Assembly: GCA_963836785.1 (NCBI GenBank)
Contig: CAWIKW010000006.1
Span: 248,001-312,000 of the forward strand
Length of the DNA stretch: 64,000 nt
Source of the DNA: DASQPR01 sp963836785
GTDB taxonomy: Bacteria > Actinomycetota > Actinomycetes > Mycobacteriales > Micromonosporaceae
Direction of reading: 5' to 3'
The notes under the pieces were generated by a model. The model was given only the letters and a program-made list of their open reading frames with translations. It was not told the DNA's origin and searched no databases. A program made the translations under genes and the position numbers. Shown here in pieces: positions 43,591-52,248 of the stretch (the first letter of the stretch is position 1; every line of letters starts with the position of its first letter).

Positions 43591-43765
43591 CCTCCGGTTG
43601 ACGTCGCGTCACACCGGAGGTCTCTCTCACCGATGGCTGTGGTGACCAGCTCATCGGCCGACGGGGCCGGGGCGACCGATGCGCCGCCACGCGAACGTGG
43701 TTGACGCACTCGATCGGCACCGTGCTGACGACGCCGTCGCTTAGGGGATACTCCCCTCCTGGATC
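43591..43765 (-). promoter_or_regulatory. yybP-ykoY-type manganese riboswitch upstream of terC
   Basis: On the minus strand the leader carries the conserved landmarks in order: GGAGGGGAGTATCCCC (43759-43744), CGTCGTCAGCA (43734-43724) and GAGAGAGACCTCC (43628-43616). The last CCTCCGGT can pair with ACCGGAGG (43598-43591), which contains the terC Shine-Dalgarno GGAGG. Alternatively, CCTCC could pair with the 5' GGAGG of the aptamer. This fits an ON switch: Mn2+ stabilises the aptamer and frees the ribosome site. The landmark motifs are seen; the fold and ligand are inferred from the family. Confidence 0.8.
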
Positions 43766-43843
43766 TCCATTCTCCCCTACGTAGCCCGATTTGGGTAATC
43801 ACCTGGCATATTGCACCGGTCACACGATGATTCGATCTCGATG

Positions 43844-43897
43844 ACTTCACCGCACTCGGGCCTACACATCGCGTGGAAGCCCCGAGTGCGGTGAAGT
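43844..43897. repeat. 17-bp perfect inverted repeat, 20-nt loop
   Basis: ACTTCACCGCACTCGGG (43844-43860) and its exact complement (43881-43897) flank a 20-nt loop. It lies upstream of both terC and the small monooxygenase gene, so it is not an obvious terminator of a known gene. It could be a large operator, a transcript-end hairpin of an unseen RNA, or a mobile palindromic repeat. Confidence 0.8.
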
Positions 43898-43991
43898 TAC
43901 GGCGAGAATCGGAACCTCCGGGAGGCACTTAACCCGAAGGCGTGGCGACCCGCTCGCGGCGACAGCCACGAGTCATGGCAGGCTGCGGAGC

Positions 43992-44285
43992 ATGGTGCTC
44001 GAGGTTGCTCTGATCAACGTGACGCCCGGTCAGGAGGCGGACTTCACCGCCGCGTACGCGAAGGCGCGCGAAACGCTGGTGACAACGCCCGGCTGCCGGT
44101 CGGCGCGTATGACACAAGGCGTCGAATCGCCGTCCCGCTTCGTGCTACTCGTCGAATGGAACACCGTCGAGGATCACGAGCAGAATTTCCGTGCAACCGA
44201 TCGCTTCCAGACGTGGCGCGGACTCATCGGCCCCTATTTCGCCACTCCCCCAGTCGTCGAGCACTTCACTGACCTGCCCGACTGA
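43992..44285 (+). CDS. Antibiotic biosynthesis monooxygenase (ABM) domain protein
   Basis: A 97-residue ferredoxin-like-fold protein (MVLEVALINVTPGQEADFTA, then FVLLVEWNTVEDHEQNFRAT). The family includes small cofactor-free monooxygenases, haem-degrading enzymes and stress proteins; the role here is unknown. ATG 43992. It converges on uvrB, separated by the long hairpin at 44378-44448. Confidence 0.85.
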   Translation: MVLEVALINVTPGQEADFTAAYAKARETLVTTPGCRSARMTQGVESPSRFVLLVEWNTVEDHEQNFRATDRFQTWRGLIGPYFATPPVVEHFTDLPD

Positions 44286-44377
44286 CGCAGGACGCCCGGT
44301 CTGCACATCACGTGACCGTCCCCCGTATCACGTAACCCCGAAAGCCTCAGCCTCCGGACGCTGCTGAGCCACCGACA

Positions 44378-44448
44378 GTTCGGGGGCCTGCGTTCCCACG
44401 TCGACCTAAAACGCTCTGCCGTCGACATGGGGACGCAGGCCCCCGAAC
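44378..44448. terminator. 28-bp inverted repeat between convergent genes
   Basis: The arms at 44378-44405 and 44421-44448 (GTTCGGGGGCCTGCGT... and complement) match at 26 of 28 positions; one mismatch can wobble-pair as RNA. The loop is 15 nt. It sits between the ends of the ABM gene (plus) and uvrB (minus), so it can serve as terminator for both. Its length is far beyond a normal terminator stem. Confidence 0.75.
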
Positions 44449-44492
44449 CGCACTAGCCGGGATGCGGGGCCGAACCCGCACTAAGACTGACC

Positions 44493-46625
44493 TCAACGAA
44501 CCCCAGCAACGTCCATATCGCGTAGCTCTTTCTTCAGCGTCCCGATCTCGTCGCGGATCCGCGCCGCCAACTCGAACTGCAGCTCCCGGGCCGCGCCGAG
44601 CATCTGATCGTTGAGGTCCTGGATCAGTTGTGCGAGATCGGAGCGGGCCATGCCGGCCGCCGACGGCGTCGCCGCCCGGCTTCGGCCACGACTGCGCGTC
44701 TCCGGCACCGGCGCCTTGCCCCGCGACATCTGGCGACCGCTGCCGCCGACGATCGCGCCACCGGGGCCGTGGCCGATGGCCGCCTCGGTGTCCTCGGCGT
44801 CGCGGTAGATGTCGTCGAGCAGGTCGTGGATCCGCTTGCGCAACGGCTCCGGTGAAACGCCACGCTCCTCGTTGTACGCCACCTGCTTGGCCCGGCGTCG
44901 ATTCGTCTCGTCGATCGCGTTCGCCATCGACGGCGTCATCTTGTCGGCATACATATGGACCTCGCCGGACACGTTGCGGGCGGCGCGGCCGATCGTCTGG
45001 ATCAACGACGTGCCGCTGCGCAGGAAGCCCTCCTTGTCCGCGTCGAGGATCGCGACCAGCGACACCTCGGGCAGGTCGAGGCCCTCACGAAGCAGGTTGA
45101 TGCCGACGAGCACATCGAACTCACCCTTGCGCAACTCCGACAGCAGCTCCACGCGCCGCAGCGTGTCCACCTCGGAATGCAGGTAGCGCACGCGGATGCC
45201 GTGTTCGAGGAGATAGTCGGTCAGATCCTCGGCCATCTTCTTGGTGAGCGTCGTGACGAGCACGCGTTCGTCCCGGTCGGTGCGGTCGCGGATCTCGCCC
45301 ATCAGGTCGTCGATCTGGCCCTTCGTCGGCTTGACGACCACCTGCGGGTCGACCAGGCCGGTCGGCCGGATCACCTGCTCAACGAACTCGCCCTGTGACT
45401 GCGTCAGCTCCCAGGGGCCCGGCGTCGCGGACAGGAACACCATCTGGCCGACGCGCTCGATGAACTCGTCGAAGCGCAGCGGCCGGTTGTCCTTCGCCGA
45501 GGGAAGCCGGAACCCGTGGTCGACCAGCATCCGCTTGCGCGATGCGTCGCCCTCATACATCCCGCCGATCTGCGGGACGGTCACGTGCGACTCATCGATG
45601 ACGGTCAGGAAGTCGTCCGGGAAATAGTCGAGCAGGCAGTTCGGCGGCTCGCCGTAGGTCCGGCCGTCGATGTGCATCGAGTAGTTCTCGATCCCGGAAC
45701 AGAAGCCGACCTGCCGCATCATCTCGATGTCGTAGGTCGTGCGCATCCGCAACCGCTGTGCCTCGAGCAGCTTGTTCTGCTTCTCCAGCTCGTCGAGGCG
45801 CTCCACCAGCTCGGCCTCGATGTCGCGGATGGTGCGTTCCATCCGCTCCGGCCCAGCCGCGTAGTGCGACGCCGGGAAGATCATCAGCTCGTCGGCCTCG
45901 CGAATGACGTCGCCGGTCAGCGGATGCAGGTAGTAGAGCTTCTCGACTTCGTCGCCGAAGAACTCGACCCGGATCGCCAGCTCCTCGTAGGCCGGGATGA
46001 TCTCCATCGTGTCGCCCCGGACGCGGAACGTCCCGCGCTGGAACGCGAGATCGTTGCGTGCGTACTGGATGTCGACCAGCCGGCGAAGCAGTTGGTCGCG
46101 CTCGATCTCCTGACCGACTTTGAGCCGGACCGCCTGGTCGACATACTCCTGCGGCGTGCCAAGACCGTAGATCGCGCTCACCGTCGCGACCACGACCACG
46201 TCGCGGCGGGTGAGCAGCGACATCGTCGTCGAGTGCCGCAGCCGCTCGACCTCGTCGTTGATCGACGAATCCTTCTCGATATAGGTATCGGTCTGCGGGA
46301 TGTAAGCCTCGGGCTGGTAGTAGTCGTAGTAGCTCACGAAGTATTCGACCGCGTTGTTCGGCAACAACTCGCGGAACTCCTTCGCCAGCTGCGCCGCGAG
46401 CGTCTTGTTCGGTGCCATCACGAGGGTCGGGCGCTGCATCCGCTCGATCAGCCACGCGGTCGTCGCGCTCTTGCCCGTGCCGGTCGCACCGAGGAGCACC
46501 GTGTGCCGGTCGCCACGACGAACCCGCCGTTCGAGGTCGTCGATCGCCGTCGGTTGGTCGCCGGACGGACGGTAATCGCTGATGACTTCGAAGCGGTTAT
46601 CCAGGCGGGGAATGTCGAGCACCAT
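44493..46625 (-). CDS. uvrB: Excinuclease ABC subunit B
   Basis: A 710-residue nucleotide-excision-repair helicase-like protein. Walker A GATGTGKSATTAWLIE, the beta-hairpin loop YYDYYQPEAYIPQTDTYIEK, the DEAD-type DESH motif, motif VI QTIGRAARN and a C-terminal UVR domain (about residues 665-700) are complete. It is loaded by UvrA to verify damage and recruits UvrC. Start ATG 46625. I found no clear actinobacterial SOS box upstream. Confidence 0.97.
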   Translation of the reverse strand: MVLDIPRLDNRFEVISDYRPSGDQPTAIDDLERRVRRGDRHTVLLGATGTGKSATTAWLIERMQRPTLVMAPNKTLAAQLAKEFRELLPNNAVEYFVSYYDYYQPEAYIPQTDTYIEKDSSINDEVERLRHSTTMSLLTRRDVVVVATVSAIYGLGTPQEYVDQAVRLKVGQEIERDQLLRRLVDIQYARNDLAFQRGTFRVRGDTMEIIPAYEELAIRVEFFGDEVEKLYYLHPLTGDVIREADELMIFPASHYAAGPERMERTIRDIEAELVERLDELEKQNKLLEAQRLRMRTTYDIEMMRQVGFCSGIENYSMHIDGRTYGEPPNCLLDYFPDDFLTVIDESHVTVPQIGGMYEGDASRKRMLVDHGFRLPSAKDNRPLRFDEFIERVGQMVFLSATPGPWELTQSQGEFVEQVIRPTGLVDPQVVVKPTKGQIDDLMGEIRDRTDRDERVLVTTLTKKMAEDLTDYLLEHGIRVRYLHSEVDTLRRVELLSELRKGEFDVLVGINLLREGLDLPEVSLVAILDADKEGFLRSGTSLIQTIGRAARNVSGEVHMYADKMTPSMANAIDETNRRRAKQVAYNEERGVSPEPLRKRIHDLLDDIYRDAEDTEAAIGHGPGGAIVGGSGRQMSRGKAPVPETRSRGRSRAATPSAAGMARSDLAQLIQDLNDQMLGAARELQFELAARIRDEIGTLKKELRDMDVAGVR

Positions 46626-47080
46626 GCTTTCAACGTACCCGTGGGGTCAGACATTTCCTGGCCGCAGGCGGCGCGAAGGCACATCGCGCACCGCACCCAC
46701 CGCGGGCGGGTGCGGTCCGGTTTCGGCGGTACGGCAAACCGTGGCACAGGTACCGTCACCGGAGTCGATGAATCCCATTGTGCCGTAGGCCACACCGGCG
46801 CTACCGTCATAACGTAGGCCGCTCGCGGCGGCCGACCACGAGGACCGGACCTCCACACCGGCCGGTCCGCTTGGCGCGGGGGTGTGCAGCCTCGGGTCTA
46901 CCGGAGAGCGCAGCCCGACCGCGGTCGCGCGATGAGCGCAGACCGGCCGCCGCGAGCGTCCTTTCAGCGTCCGGGCGACGTTTGGTGCGGGCGGCCGATG
47001 CCGGGCCCGGATCGCCGACGCGGGACCGTGTCCCGTCCGCCTCCTGCGCATCGGGTCCATCCAACGCCCCACCGGACGCG
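46626..47080. other. Intergenic region upstream of uvrB
   Basis: No gene is recognised. The uvrB promoter must be here, but no LexA-type or clear -10/-35 motif could be read. It also lies just downstream of the response-regulator gene, for which no strong terminator hairpin is seen. Confidence 0.4.
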
Positions 47081-47686
47081 CTAGAGCCAGCCGTTGTCGC
47101 GCGCCACGCGTGCCGCCTCCGCCCGCGTACGGGCGCCGGTCTTGCCGATCGCCGCCGACAGGTAATTGCGGACCGTGCCCTCGGACAGGATCAGCACGCG
47201 CGCGATGTCGGCGACCGTGCCGCCGTCCTCGGCCGCCCGCAACGCGTCCACCTCGCGATCGGTCAGCGGATTCGCTCCCGACGATAGCGAAGCCACTGCG
47301 AGTGCCGGGTCGACCACAGTCCGGCCGCCGTGCACCTGCCGTACGGCATCGGCCAGCCGATCCGGCGGCGCGTCCTTGACCATGAACCCGCGTGCACCCG
47401 CGTCCATGGCGCGTCGCAGATAACCGGGGCGGCCGAACGTCGTCAGGATCATCACCCGTACGCCCGGCGCCTGTGATCGGATCTCGCGCGTCGCCGACAC
47501 GCCGTCGAGGCCGGGCATCTCGACGTCCAATAGCGCGATATCCGGCTGGTGTTCTACGGCCGCGCGTACGGCGGCCGAACCGTCCGCGACCGACGCGACG
47601 ACCTCGAAGTCGTCCTCCAGCGCCAGCAGCGCGGCGAGCGCACCACGAACGAGATGCTGGTCGTCGGCCAGCAGGATCCGGATCAC
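47081..47686 (-). CDS. NarL/LuxR-type response regulator (DesR-like)
   Basis: A 201-residue two-component regulator. The receiver (ILLADDQHLVRGAL, phosphoacceptor Asp in DIALLDVEMPGLDG, MILTTFGRPGYLRRAMDAGA, Lys in FMVKDAPP) is joined to a LuxR helix-turn-helix (LTDREVDALRAAEDGGTVAD). GTG 47686 overlaps the kinase stop as GTGA, so they are translated as a pair. The palindrome 49055-49068 before the kinase may be its binding site. Confidence 0.93.
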   Translation of the reverse strand: MIRILLADDQHLVRGALAALLALEDDFEVVASVADGSAAVRAAVEHQPDIALLDVEMPGLDGVSATREIRSQAPGVRVMILTTFGRPGYLRRAMDAGARGFMVKDAPPDRLADAVRQVHGGRTVVDPALAVASLSSGANPLTDREVDALRAAEDGGTVADIARVLILSEGTVRNYLSAAIGKTGARTRAEAARVARDNGWL

Positions 47687-48996
47687 GCGATAGCGCCGGA
47701 CGGCATCGTCGCACGTACGACGAACTGATCGCGCTCGCGGCCGATCCAGAGCATCCCGCCGACCCGTTCGACGCGTTCCGCCAGCCCTGTCAGGCCGTTG
47801 CCGTACGCGACGCCGGCGGCGATCGGTCCCGCCGTACCCGTGCCGGTGTCGCGAACCTCGACCACGACGGCGCCGGCCTCGCGGCCGATCTGAATCGCGC
47901 AGCGGCCGGCGCCGGCGTGCCGGATGACGTTGGTGACCGCCTCGCGTACCAGCGCGCCGGCACACTCGTCGAGCGGCTCCGGCAGCGGATCCCCGCCGCA
48001 CGCGACCTCGACCGACACACCGGCCGCGATCAGCAACGCTCGGGCGGTCTCGATCTCGGTGGCCAACGTGAGGGCGCGGTAGCCGGACACGGTCTCCCGG
48101 ACGTCGCTCAGCGCCCCGCGGGCGACGGCGGCCACCTCGCCCATTTCGGCCGCGGCGCGAGTCGGGTCGCGCTCGACCAGCCGGGCGGCGAGCTCCGCCT
48201 TCAGCGATACGGCCGACAGCCGCTGGCCCAGAATGTCATGCAGATCGCGTGCGATCCGCAGGCGCTCCTCGCTGACCGCCAACCGGGCGAGGTCGGTGCG
48301 CGCCCGCGTCAGCTCGACCTTCGCCTTGATCTGCTGGTAGAACGCGGCTTGCACGACCCCGATCAGCAGGATCGGCACCGCGGCCTCCACCGCGTCGCGA
48401 AACGGATCCCCGACGATGACCACGTCTACGATGACCGCGGCCACCGGCACCGTAGCCACGATCGGCAGCCACGCACGGTGCCCGCAGTTGAACAACAACA
48501 TGGCGATCGTGTAGATGGACAGGCCGGTCAGCCAGTCGACGCCGCCGGCCACCAAACCGATGCCGAGTGCGATCGCCAAAGCCAATGTGTACGGCGTCCG
48601 GTTGCGGTGCAGCGCGGGCGCGTTGCGCCACACGACCGATGCGAAGCACACCGCGAACGCACCGATGCCGGTGATCACCACGATGCGATGCGGCAACGAC
48701 CAGTCCGACGCGAGGACGGACCTGATCGGGCCGATGAGGAACAGCAGGAACAACAGGCTGAAGATGCGGGCACGCATCCAGCGGCGTGGTCCCCAGTCGT
48801 CGACGAAGATGTCGGTGTAGGCCGTGCGCACGTCGTCCCAGATCGCCCGGACGCGGGAAGCCGGCGCCGCGGGTTTTGTCGGCGCTGCGGAGGTCGTCGG
48901 CGCTGTCGGGACGGCCGGGTTTGTCGGCGCCGCCGGGGCTGTCGACGCGGCACTGCCGCCGGAAACGTCCGTCGACGGTAGGGACGCGGAGACCAT
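47683..48996 (-). CDS. Sensor histidine kinase (DesK/NarX-like, HisKA_3)
   Basis: About 437 residues. A Pro/Ala-rich N-terminal tail is followed by several membrane helices (about residues 60-215), then the HisKA_3 dimerisation box with the phosphorylated His in IARDLHDILGQRLSAVSLKA, and an ATPase domain (LVREAVTNVIRHAGAGR, YGNGLTGLAERVERVGG). This layout is that of the DesK group, which senses membrane state or cell-envelope drugs. ATG 48996 is preferred over upstream starts because those would put the operator-like palindrome inside the gene; no good Shine-Dalgarno decides it. Confidence 0.88.
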   Translation of the reverse strand: MVSASLPSTDVSGGSAASTAPAAPTNPAVPTAPTTSAAPTKPAAPASRVRAIWDDVRTAYTDIFVDDWGPRRWMRARIFSLLFLLFLIGPIRSVLASDWSLPHRIVVITGIGAFAVCFASVVWRNAPALHRNRTPYTLALAIALGIGLVAGGVDWLTGLSIYTIAMLLFNCGHRAWLPIVATVPVAAVIVDVVIVGDPFRDAVEAAVPILLIGVVQAAFYQQIKAKVELTRARTDLARLAVSEERLRIARDLHDILGQRLSAVSLKAELAARLVERDPTRAAAEMGEVAAVARGALSDVRETVSGYRALTLATEIETARALLIAAGVSVEVACGGDPLPEPLDECAGALVREAVTNVIRHAGAGRCAIQIGREAGAVVVEVRDTGTGTAGPIAAGVAYGNGLTGLAERVERVGGMLWIGRERDQFVVRATMPSGAIA

Positions 48997-49054
48997 GGCA
49001 CCAGGATGTCCCGCCGGCGGTTGCTTGACCAGTGTGCGCCGGCACGTCGCGGCC

Positions 49055-49068
49055 ATGACATCTGTCAT
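49055..49068. promoter_or_regulatory. Operator-like palindrome upstream of the DesK/DesR-like pair
   Basis: ATGACA-TC-TGTCAT is a 6-2-6 inverted repeat 59-72 bases before the kinase ATG. TGACA/TGTCA palindromes of this form are often seen before genes controlled by NarL-type regulators of the DesR/LiaR group. Autoregulation is inferred. Confidence 0.55.
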
Positions 49069-49085
49069 CCGGTCGGCCCGCGACA

Positions 49086-49679
49086 TCACCGGGATTGCAG
49101 GCGCTCCCGCCAGACGGCGTCCACCTGGTCGTTCAGCTCGTCGCGGCGGCCGTTGTTGACGATCACGACGTCGGCGACGGCACGCCGCTGGTCGTCAGTT
49201 GCTTGAGCCGCGATGCGCGCTCGCGCATCCGACTCGGTCATTCCGCGGTCCGCGACAAGGCGGGCCACCCGTACGCTTTCGGCCGCCTCAACCACGATCA
49301 CCACGTCGTACGCGCGGTGGAGACCCGCCTCCACCAGCAGCGGTACGTCGTTGACGACGACGGCATCCGGATCCGCGGCCGCGACGATCTCGGCCGTACG
49401 GGCGCGAACGCGCGGATGGACGATGCGTTCGAGACGCTCCCGCGCCTGCGGATCATCGAAGACGATGCGACCTAGAGCCGGACGGTCAATCGAACCATCC
49501 GGTCGAAGGACGGTCTGGCCGAACGCTGCGACGACCTCCGCCAGTCCATCGGTGCCGGGTTCGACGACCTCGCGAGCCAGCGTGTCGGCATCGATGATCA
49601 CGGCGCCTAGCTCCACGAGACGCTGCGCGACCGCGCTCTTGCCGGCACCGATACCGCCGGTCAGACCCACCATCCGCAC
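49086..49679 (-). CDS. coaE: Dephospho-CoA kinase
   Basis: A 197-residue P-loop kinase for the last step of CoA synthesis. Visible are Walker A GLTGGIGAGKSAVAQRL, the substrate block IIDADTLAREVVEPG and the VVNDVPLLVEAGLHRAYD motif. GTG 49679 gives the usual start with three residues before the glycine loop; ATG 49673 is the alternative. Some actinobacterial CoaE proteins carry a C-terminal UPF0157 extension; this one does not. Confidence 0.94.
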   Translation of the reverse strand: MRMVGLTGGIGAGKSAVAQRLVELGAVIIDADTLAREVVEPGTDGLAEVVAAFGQTVLRPDGSIDRPALGRIVFDDPQARERLERIVHPRVRARTAEIVAAADPDAVVVNDVPLLVEAGLHRAYDVVIVVEAAESVRVARLVADRGMTESDARARIAAQATDDQRRAVADVVIVNNGRRDELNDQVDAVWRERLQSR

Positions 49680-49793
49680 CCGCGAACCATACCCGTTCCG
49701 GTCGCGATGACGTCCGGTGCGATCATGCGGCGCGCCTGACGCTATTGGTGCGGTTTGCGGCTTATCGTGCCAACGGCTGAGGAGCGGAGGATC

Positions 49794-50174
49794 ATGGACA
49801 ACGTCCCGCCCGTACCCACGGAACCCGTACGAGTGCGGACGCCCCACCACGAATCAACGGTCCCGCACCAGTCCCCGAACGCACCGCGGATGTCGCCAGC
49901 GCCGACGACTTCCGCCGCGCCGATGGCCGATCCACGGTCGCGGCCCACCGAGCCGCGGCACCGGATCGGGCCCAGCGTCGCGGAACTGATCGGATCCACG
50001 GTCACGCTCGATCACGGCGTGCGCGAGCGCGCGCTCATCGGAGGCGCGCACCGCGACCCGCCGCGTACCGGGCGCCATCGCGCCGTACCCATCGATCGGG
50101 GCGCCGACCGCCTGGCTTGGCGAAGGACGATCGGCGGTCGCCCGGACCGGGGCGTCGGGCGCACAGCGCTCTGA
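49794..50174 (+). CDS. Hypothetical protein, Pro/Arg-rich
   Basis: A possible 126-residue protein opposite to its neighbours. The sequence is Pro/Arg/Thr-rich and unstructured at first (MDNVPPVPTEPVRVRTPHHE), with one more protein-like stretch IGPSVAELIGSTVTLDHGVR. Third positions are GC-rich, and GGAGCGGAGG lies just upstream of the ATG, though only 3 bases away. I do not recognise it. It may also be chance coding in the coaE-rpsA gap. Confidence 0.4.
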   Translation: MDNVPPVPTEPVRVRTPHHESTVPHQSPNAPRMSPAPTTSAAPMADPRSRPTEPRHRIGPSVAELIGSTVTLDHGVRERALIGGAHRDPPRTGRHRAVPIDRGADRLAWRRTIGGRPDRGVGRTAL

Positions 50175-50227
50175 GCTGCCGGCCCCGCTGGCCCGCCCTG
50201 AGCCCGTCCGCGTGAGCCCCGCCGCAG

Positions 50228-50280
50228 TTGTACGGAAGTTGGCCGGTGACCGGCGCTCTCGGCGGCCAAGTCCCGTACAA
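50228..50280. repeat. Imperfect 17-bp inverted repeat between coaE and rpsA
   Basis: The arms 50228-50244 and 50264-50280 (TTGTACGG..TTGGCC type) match at 15 of 17 positions around a 19-nt spacer. It lies beyond the rpsA terminator hairpin. The function is unclear; a direct GAGCC-rich repeat follows at about 50284-50320. Confidence 0.6.
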
Positions 50281-50342
50281 GTCCGAGCCGAGCCGAGCCG
50301 AGCGCAGACAAGCCGAGCCAACCCGGCCGCAGACACAGTCGC

Positions 50343-50369
50343 GGCCCCACAGGATCACCCTGTGGGGCC
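50343..50369 (-). terminator. rpsA terminator hairpin
   Basis: GGCCCCACAGG-N5-CCTGTGGGGCC is a perfect 11-bp stem 20 bases after the rpsA stop. No T-run follows, as is usual in actinobacteria. Confidence 0.7.
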
Positions 50370-50388
50370 ACGTACCGCAATCAGAGCG

Positions 50389-51876
50389 TCAGCTCTTGCC
50401 GCCACCCGCGAGCTTCTCGCGAAGCGCGGCGAGCGCCTCGTCCGTTGCCAGCGTGCCGCTCGGCTCCTCGGGAGCCTTCGTCACGGCCGGCGTCGAGGTC
50501 GAGGCACCGCCGCCCGAGGTCGGTGCGGCTTCGGCGGTCGCCTCGGCCGCGCGAGCGGACTGGACCTGCTTCTGGTGCGCCTCCCAGCGAACCCGGGCAT
50601 CCGCGTACTGCTTCTCCCACAGTTCGCGCTGCTTCTCGTAGCCCTCGAGCCACTCGCCGGTCTCCGGGTCGAAGCCGTCCGGGTAGACGTAGTTGCCCTC
50701 GGCGTCGTACGTCGCCGCCATGCCGTACAGCGTCGGGTCGAAGTGCTCCTCGCCCTCGACGAAGCCCTCGTTCGCCTGCTTCAGCGACAGCGAGATGCGC
50801 CGGCGCTCGAGGTCGATGTCGATGACCTTGACCATGACGTCCGAGCCGACCTGCACGACCTGCTCCGGGATCTCCACGTGGCGCTCGGCCAGCTCGGAGA
50901 TGTGCACCAGACCCTCGATGCCGTCGTCGACGCGGACGAACGCACCGAACGGCACGAGCTTGGTGACCTTGCCCGGCACGATCTGCTGGATCGCATGCGT
51001 ACGGGCGAACTGGCGCCACGGGTCTTCCTGGGTCGCCTTGAGTGAGAGCGACACGCGCTCGCGATCGAGATCAACGTCGAGTACCTCGACCTCGACCTCC
51101 ATGCCGACCTCGACCACCTCGGACGGATGGTCGATGTGCTTCCAGGACAGCTCGGACACGTGGACGAGACCGTCCACGCCGCCGAGGTCGACGAACGCGC
51201 CGAAGTTCACGATGCTCGACACGACACCCTTGCGGACCTGGCCCTTGGCAAGCTTGTTGAGGAACTCGGTTCGCACCTCGGACTGTGTCTGCTCGAGGTA
51301 GGCGCGACGCGACAAGACCACGTTGTTGCGGTTCTTGTCGAGCTCGATGATCTTCGCCTCGAGCTCACGGCCGACGTACGGCTGCAGGTCACGTACCCGA
51401 CGCATCTCCACCAGGGACGCCGGCAGGAAGCCGCGCAGCCCGATGTCGATGATGAGACCACCCTTGACGACTTCGATGACCGAGCCGCGGACCACGCCGT
51501 CGTCTTCCTTGATCTTTTCGATCGTGCCCCACGCCCGCTCGTACTGCGCGCGCTTCTTGGACAGGATGAGGCGGCCTTCCTTGTCCTCCTTCTGGAGAAC
51601 CAGGGCCTCGACGTGGTCGCCGACCTTGACAACCTCGGACGGGTCGACGTCGTGCTTGATCGACAGCTCGCGCGAGGGGATGACGCCCTCGGTCTTGTAG
51701 CCGATGTCGAGCAGGACCTCGTCCCGATCGACCTTCACGATGGTGCCTTCGACAATGTCACCATCGTTGAAATACTTGATTGTCGCGTCGATCGCGGCGA
51801 GGAAGTCTTCCTCAGAACCGAGGTCGTCGACAGCGATCTGGTTTGCGCTCGAGGTGGCCTCGATGCTGCTCGTCAT
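50389..51876 (-). CDS. rpsA: 30S ribosomal protein S1
   Basis: A 495-residue protein with four S1 RNA-binding repeats (about residues 37-105, 123-188, 209-277 and 294-363), for example DGDIVEGTIVKVDRDEVLLD and VRKGVVSSIVNFGAFVDLGG. The long C-terminal tail (WEKQYADARVRWEAHQKQVQ, then Ala/Thr/Gly-rich) is typical of actinobacterial S1, which is shorter than the six-repeat E. coli protein. It binds mRNA on the 30S subunit. Confidence 0.96.
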   Translation of the reverse strand: MTSSIEATSSANQIAVDDLGSEEDFLAAIDATIKYFNDGDIVEGTIVKVDRDEVLLDIGYKTEGVIPSRELSIKHDVDPSEVVKVGDHVEALVLQKEDKEGRLILSKKRAQYERAWGTIEKIKEDDGVVRGSVIEVVKGGLIIDIGLRGFLPASLVEMRRVRDLQPYVGRELEAKIIELDKNRNNVVLSRRAYLEQTQSEVRTEFLNKLAKGQVRKGVVSSIVNFGAFVDLGGVDGLVHVSELSWKHIDHPSEVVEVGMEVEVEVLDVDLDRERVSLSLKATQEDPWRQFARTHAIQQIVPGKVTKLVPFGAFVRVDDGIEGLVHISELAERHVEIPEQVVQVGSDVMVKVIDIDLERRRISLSLKQANEGFVEGEEHFDPTLYGMAATYDAEGNYVYPDGFDPETGEWLEGYEKQRELWEKQYADARVRWEAHQKQVQSARAAEATAEAAPTSGGGASTSTPAVTKAPEEPSGTLATDEALAALREKLAGGGKS

Positions 51877-52248
51877 GTGGGCGGTTGCTCCGGTCGGATA
51901 TCGTCGTTGGGATCCGGTCGGCGGGACCGGGTCGCGCCCATAGTCTGTCGACGGGCACGAGTCACCCGATCGGACGATGACCGGTTGATGTGTGACGCCG
52001 ACCGCGGACCTGCTCCCTACTGAGGCGCGCAGACCACGAGCGCATCGTCTAGCTTACCGTCCGCATCGCCGCAAGGTGCAACCACCCTGCGCATGATGCG
52101 CCGCTCTTCGGCATCAGTGACACATGGGATGGTTCTCCGCAATTGGCCGTAAAGAGGCCATAGCGGACCGCCTTGCGGCATTTGCTCGGGACACGGCGAA
52201 AGTACCACCCGGGGCGCCGGCCGACCGCGTCGCCGTACCTTATGGCAC
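51877..52248. other. Divergent intergenic region, rpsA / methyltransferase
   Basis: No gene is recognised. A possible minus-strand -10 (GACTAT, about 51940-51945) lies some 65 bases before rpsA. For the methyltransferase a TACCTTAT patch at about 52236-52243 sits just before GTG 52249, so a leaderless transcript is possible. Confidence 0.4.

Noticed and set aside
46626..47080. A LexA/SOS box before uvrB
   Set aside because: No TCGAAC-N4-GTTCGA-type palindrome could be found in the region.
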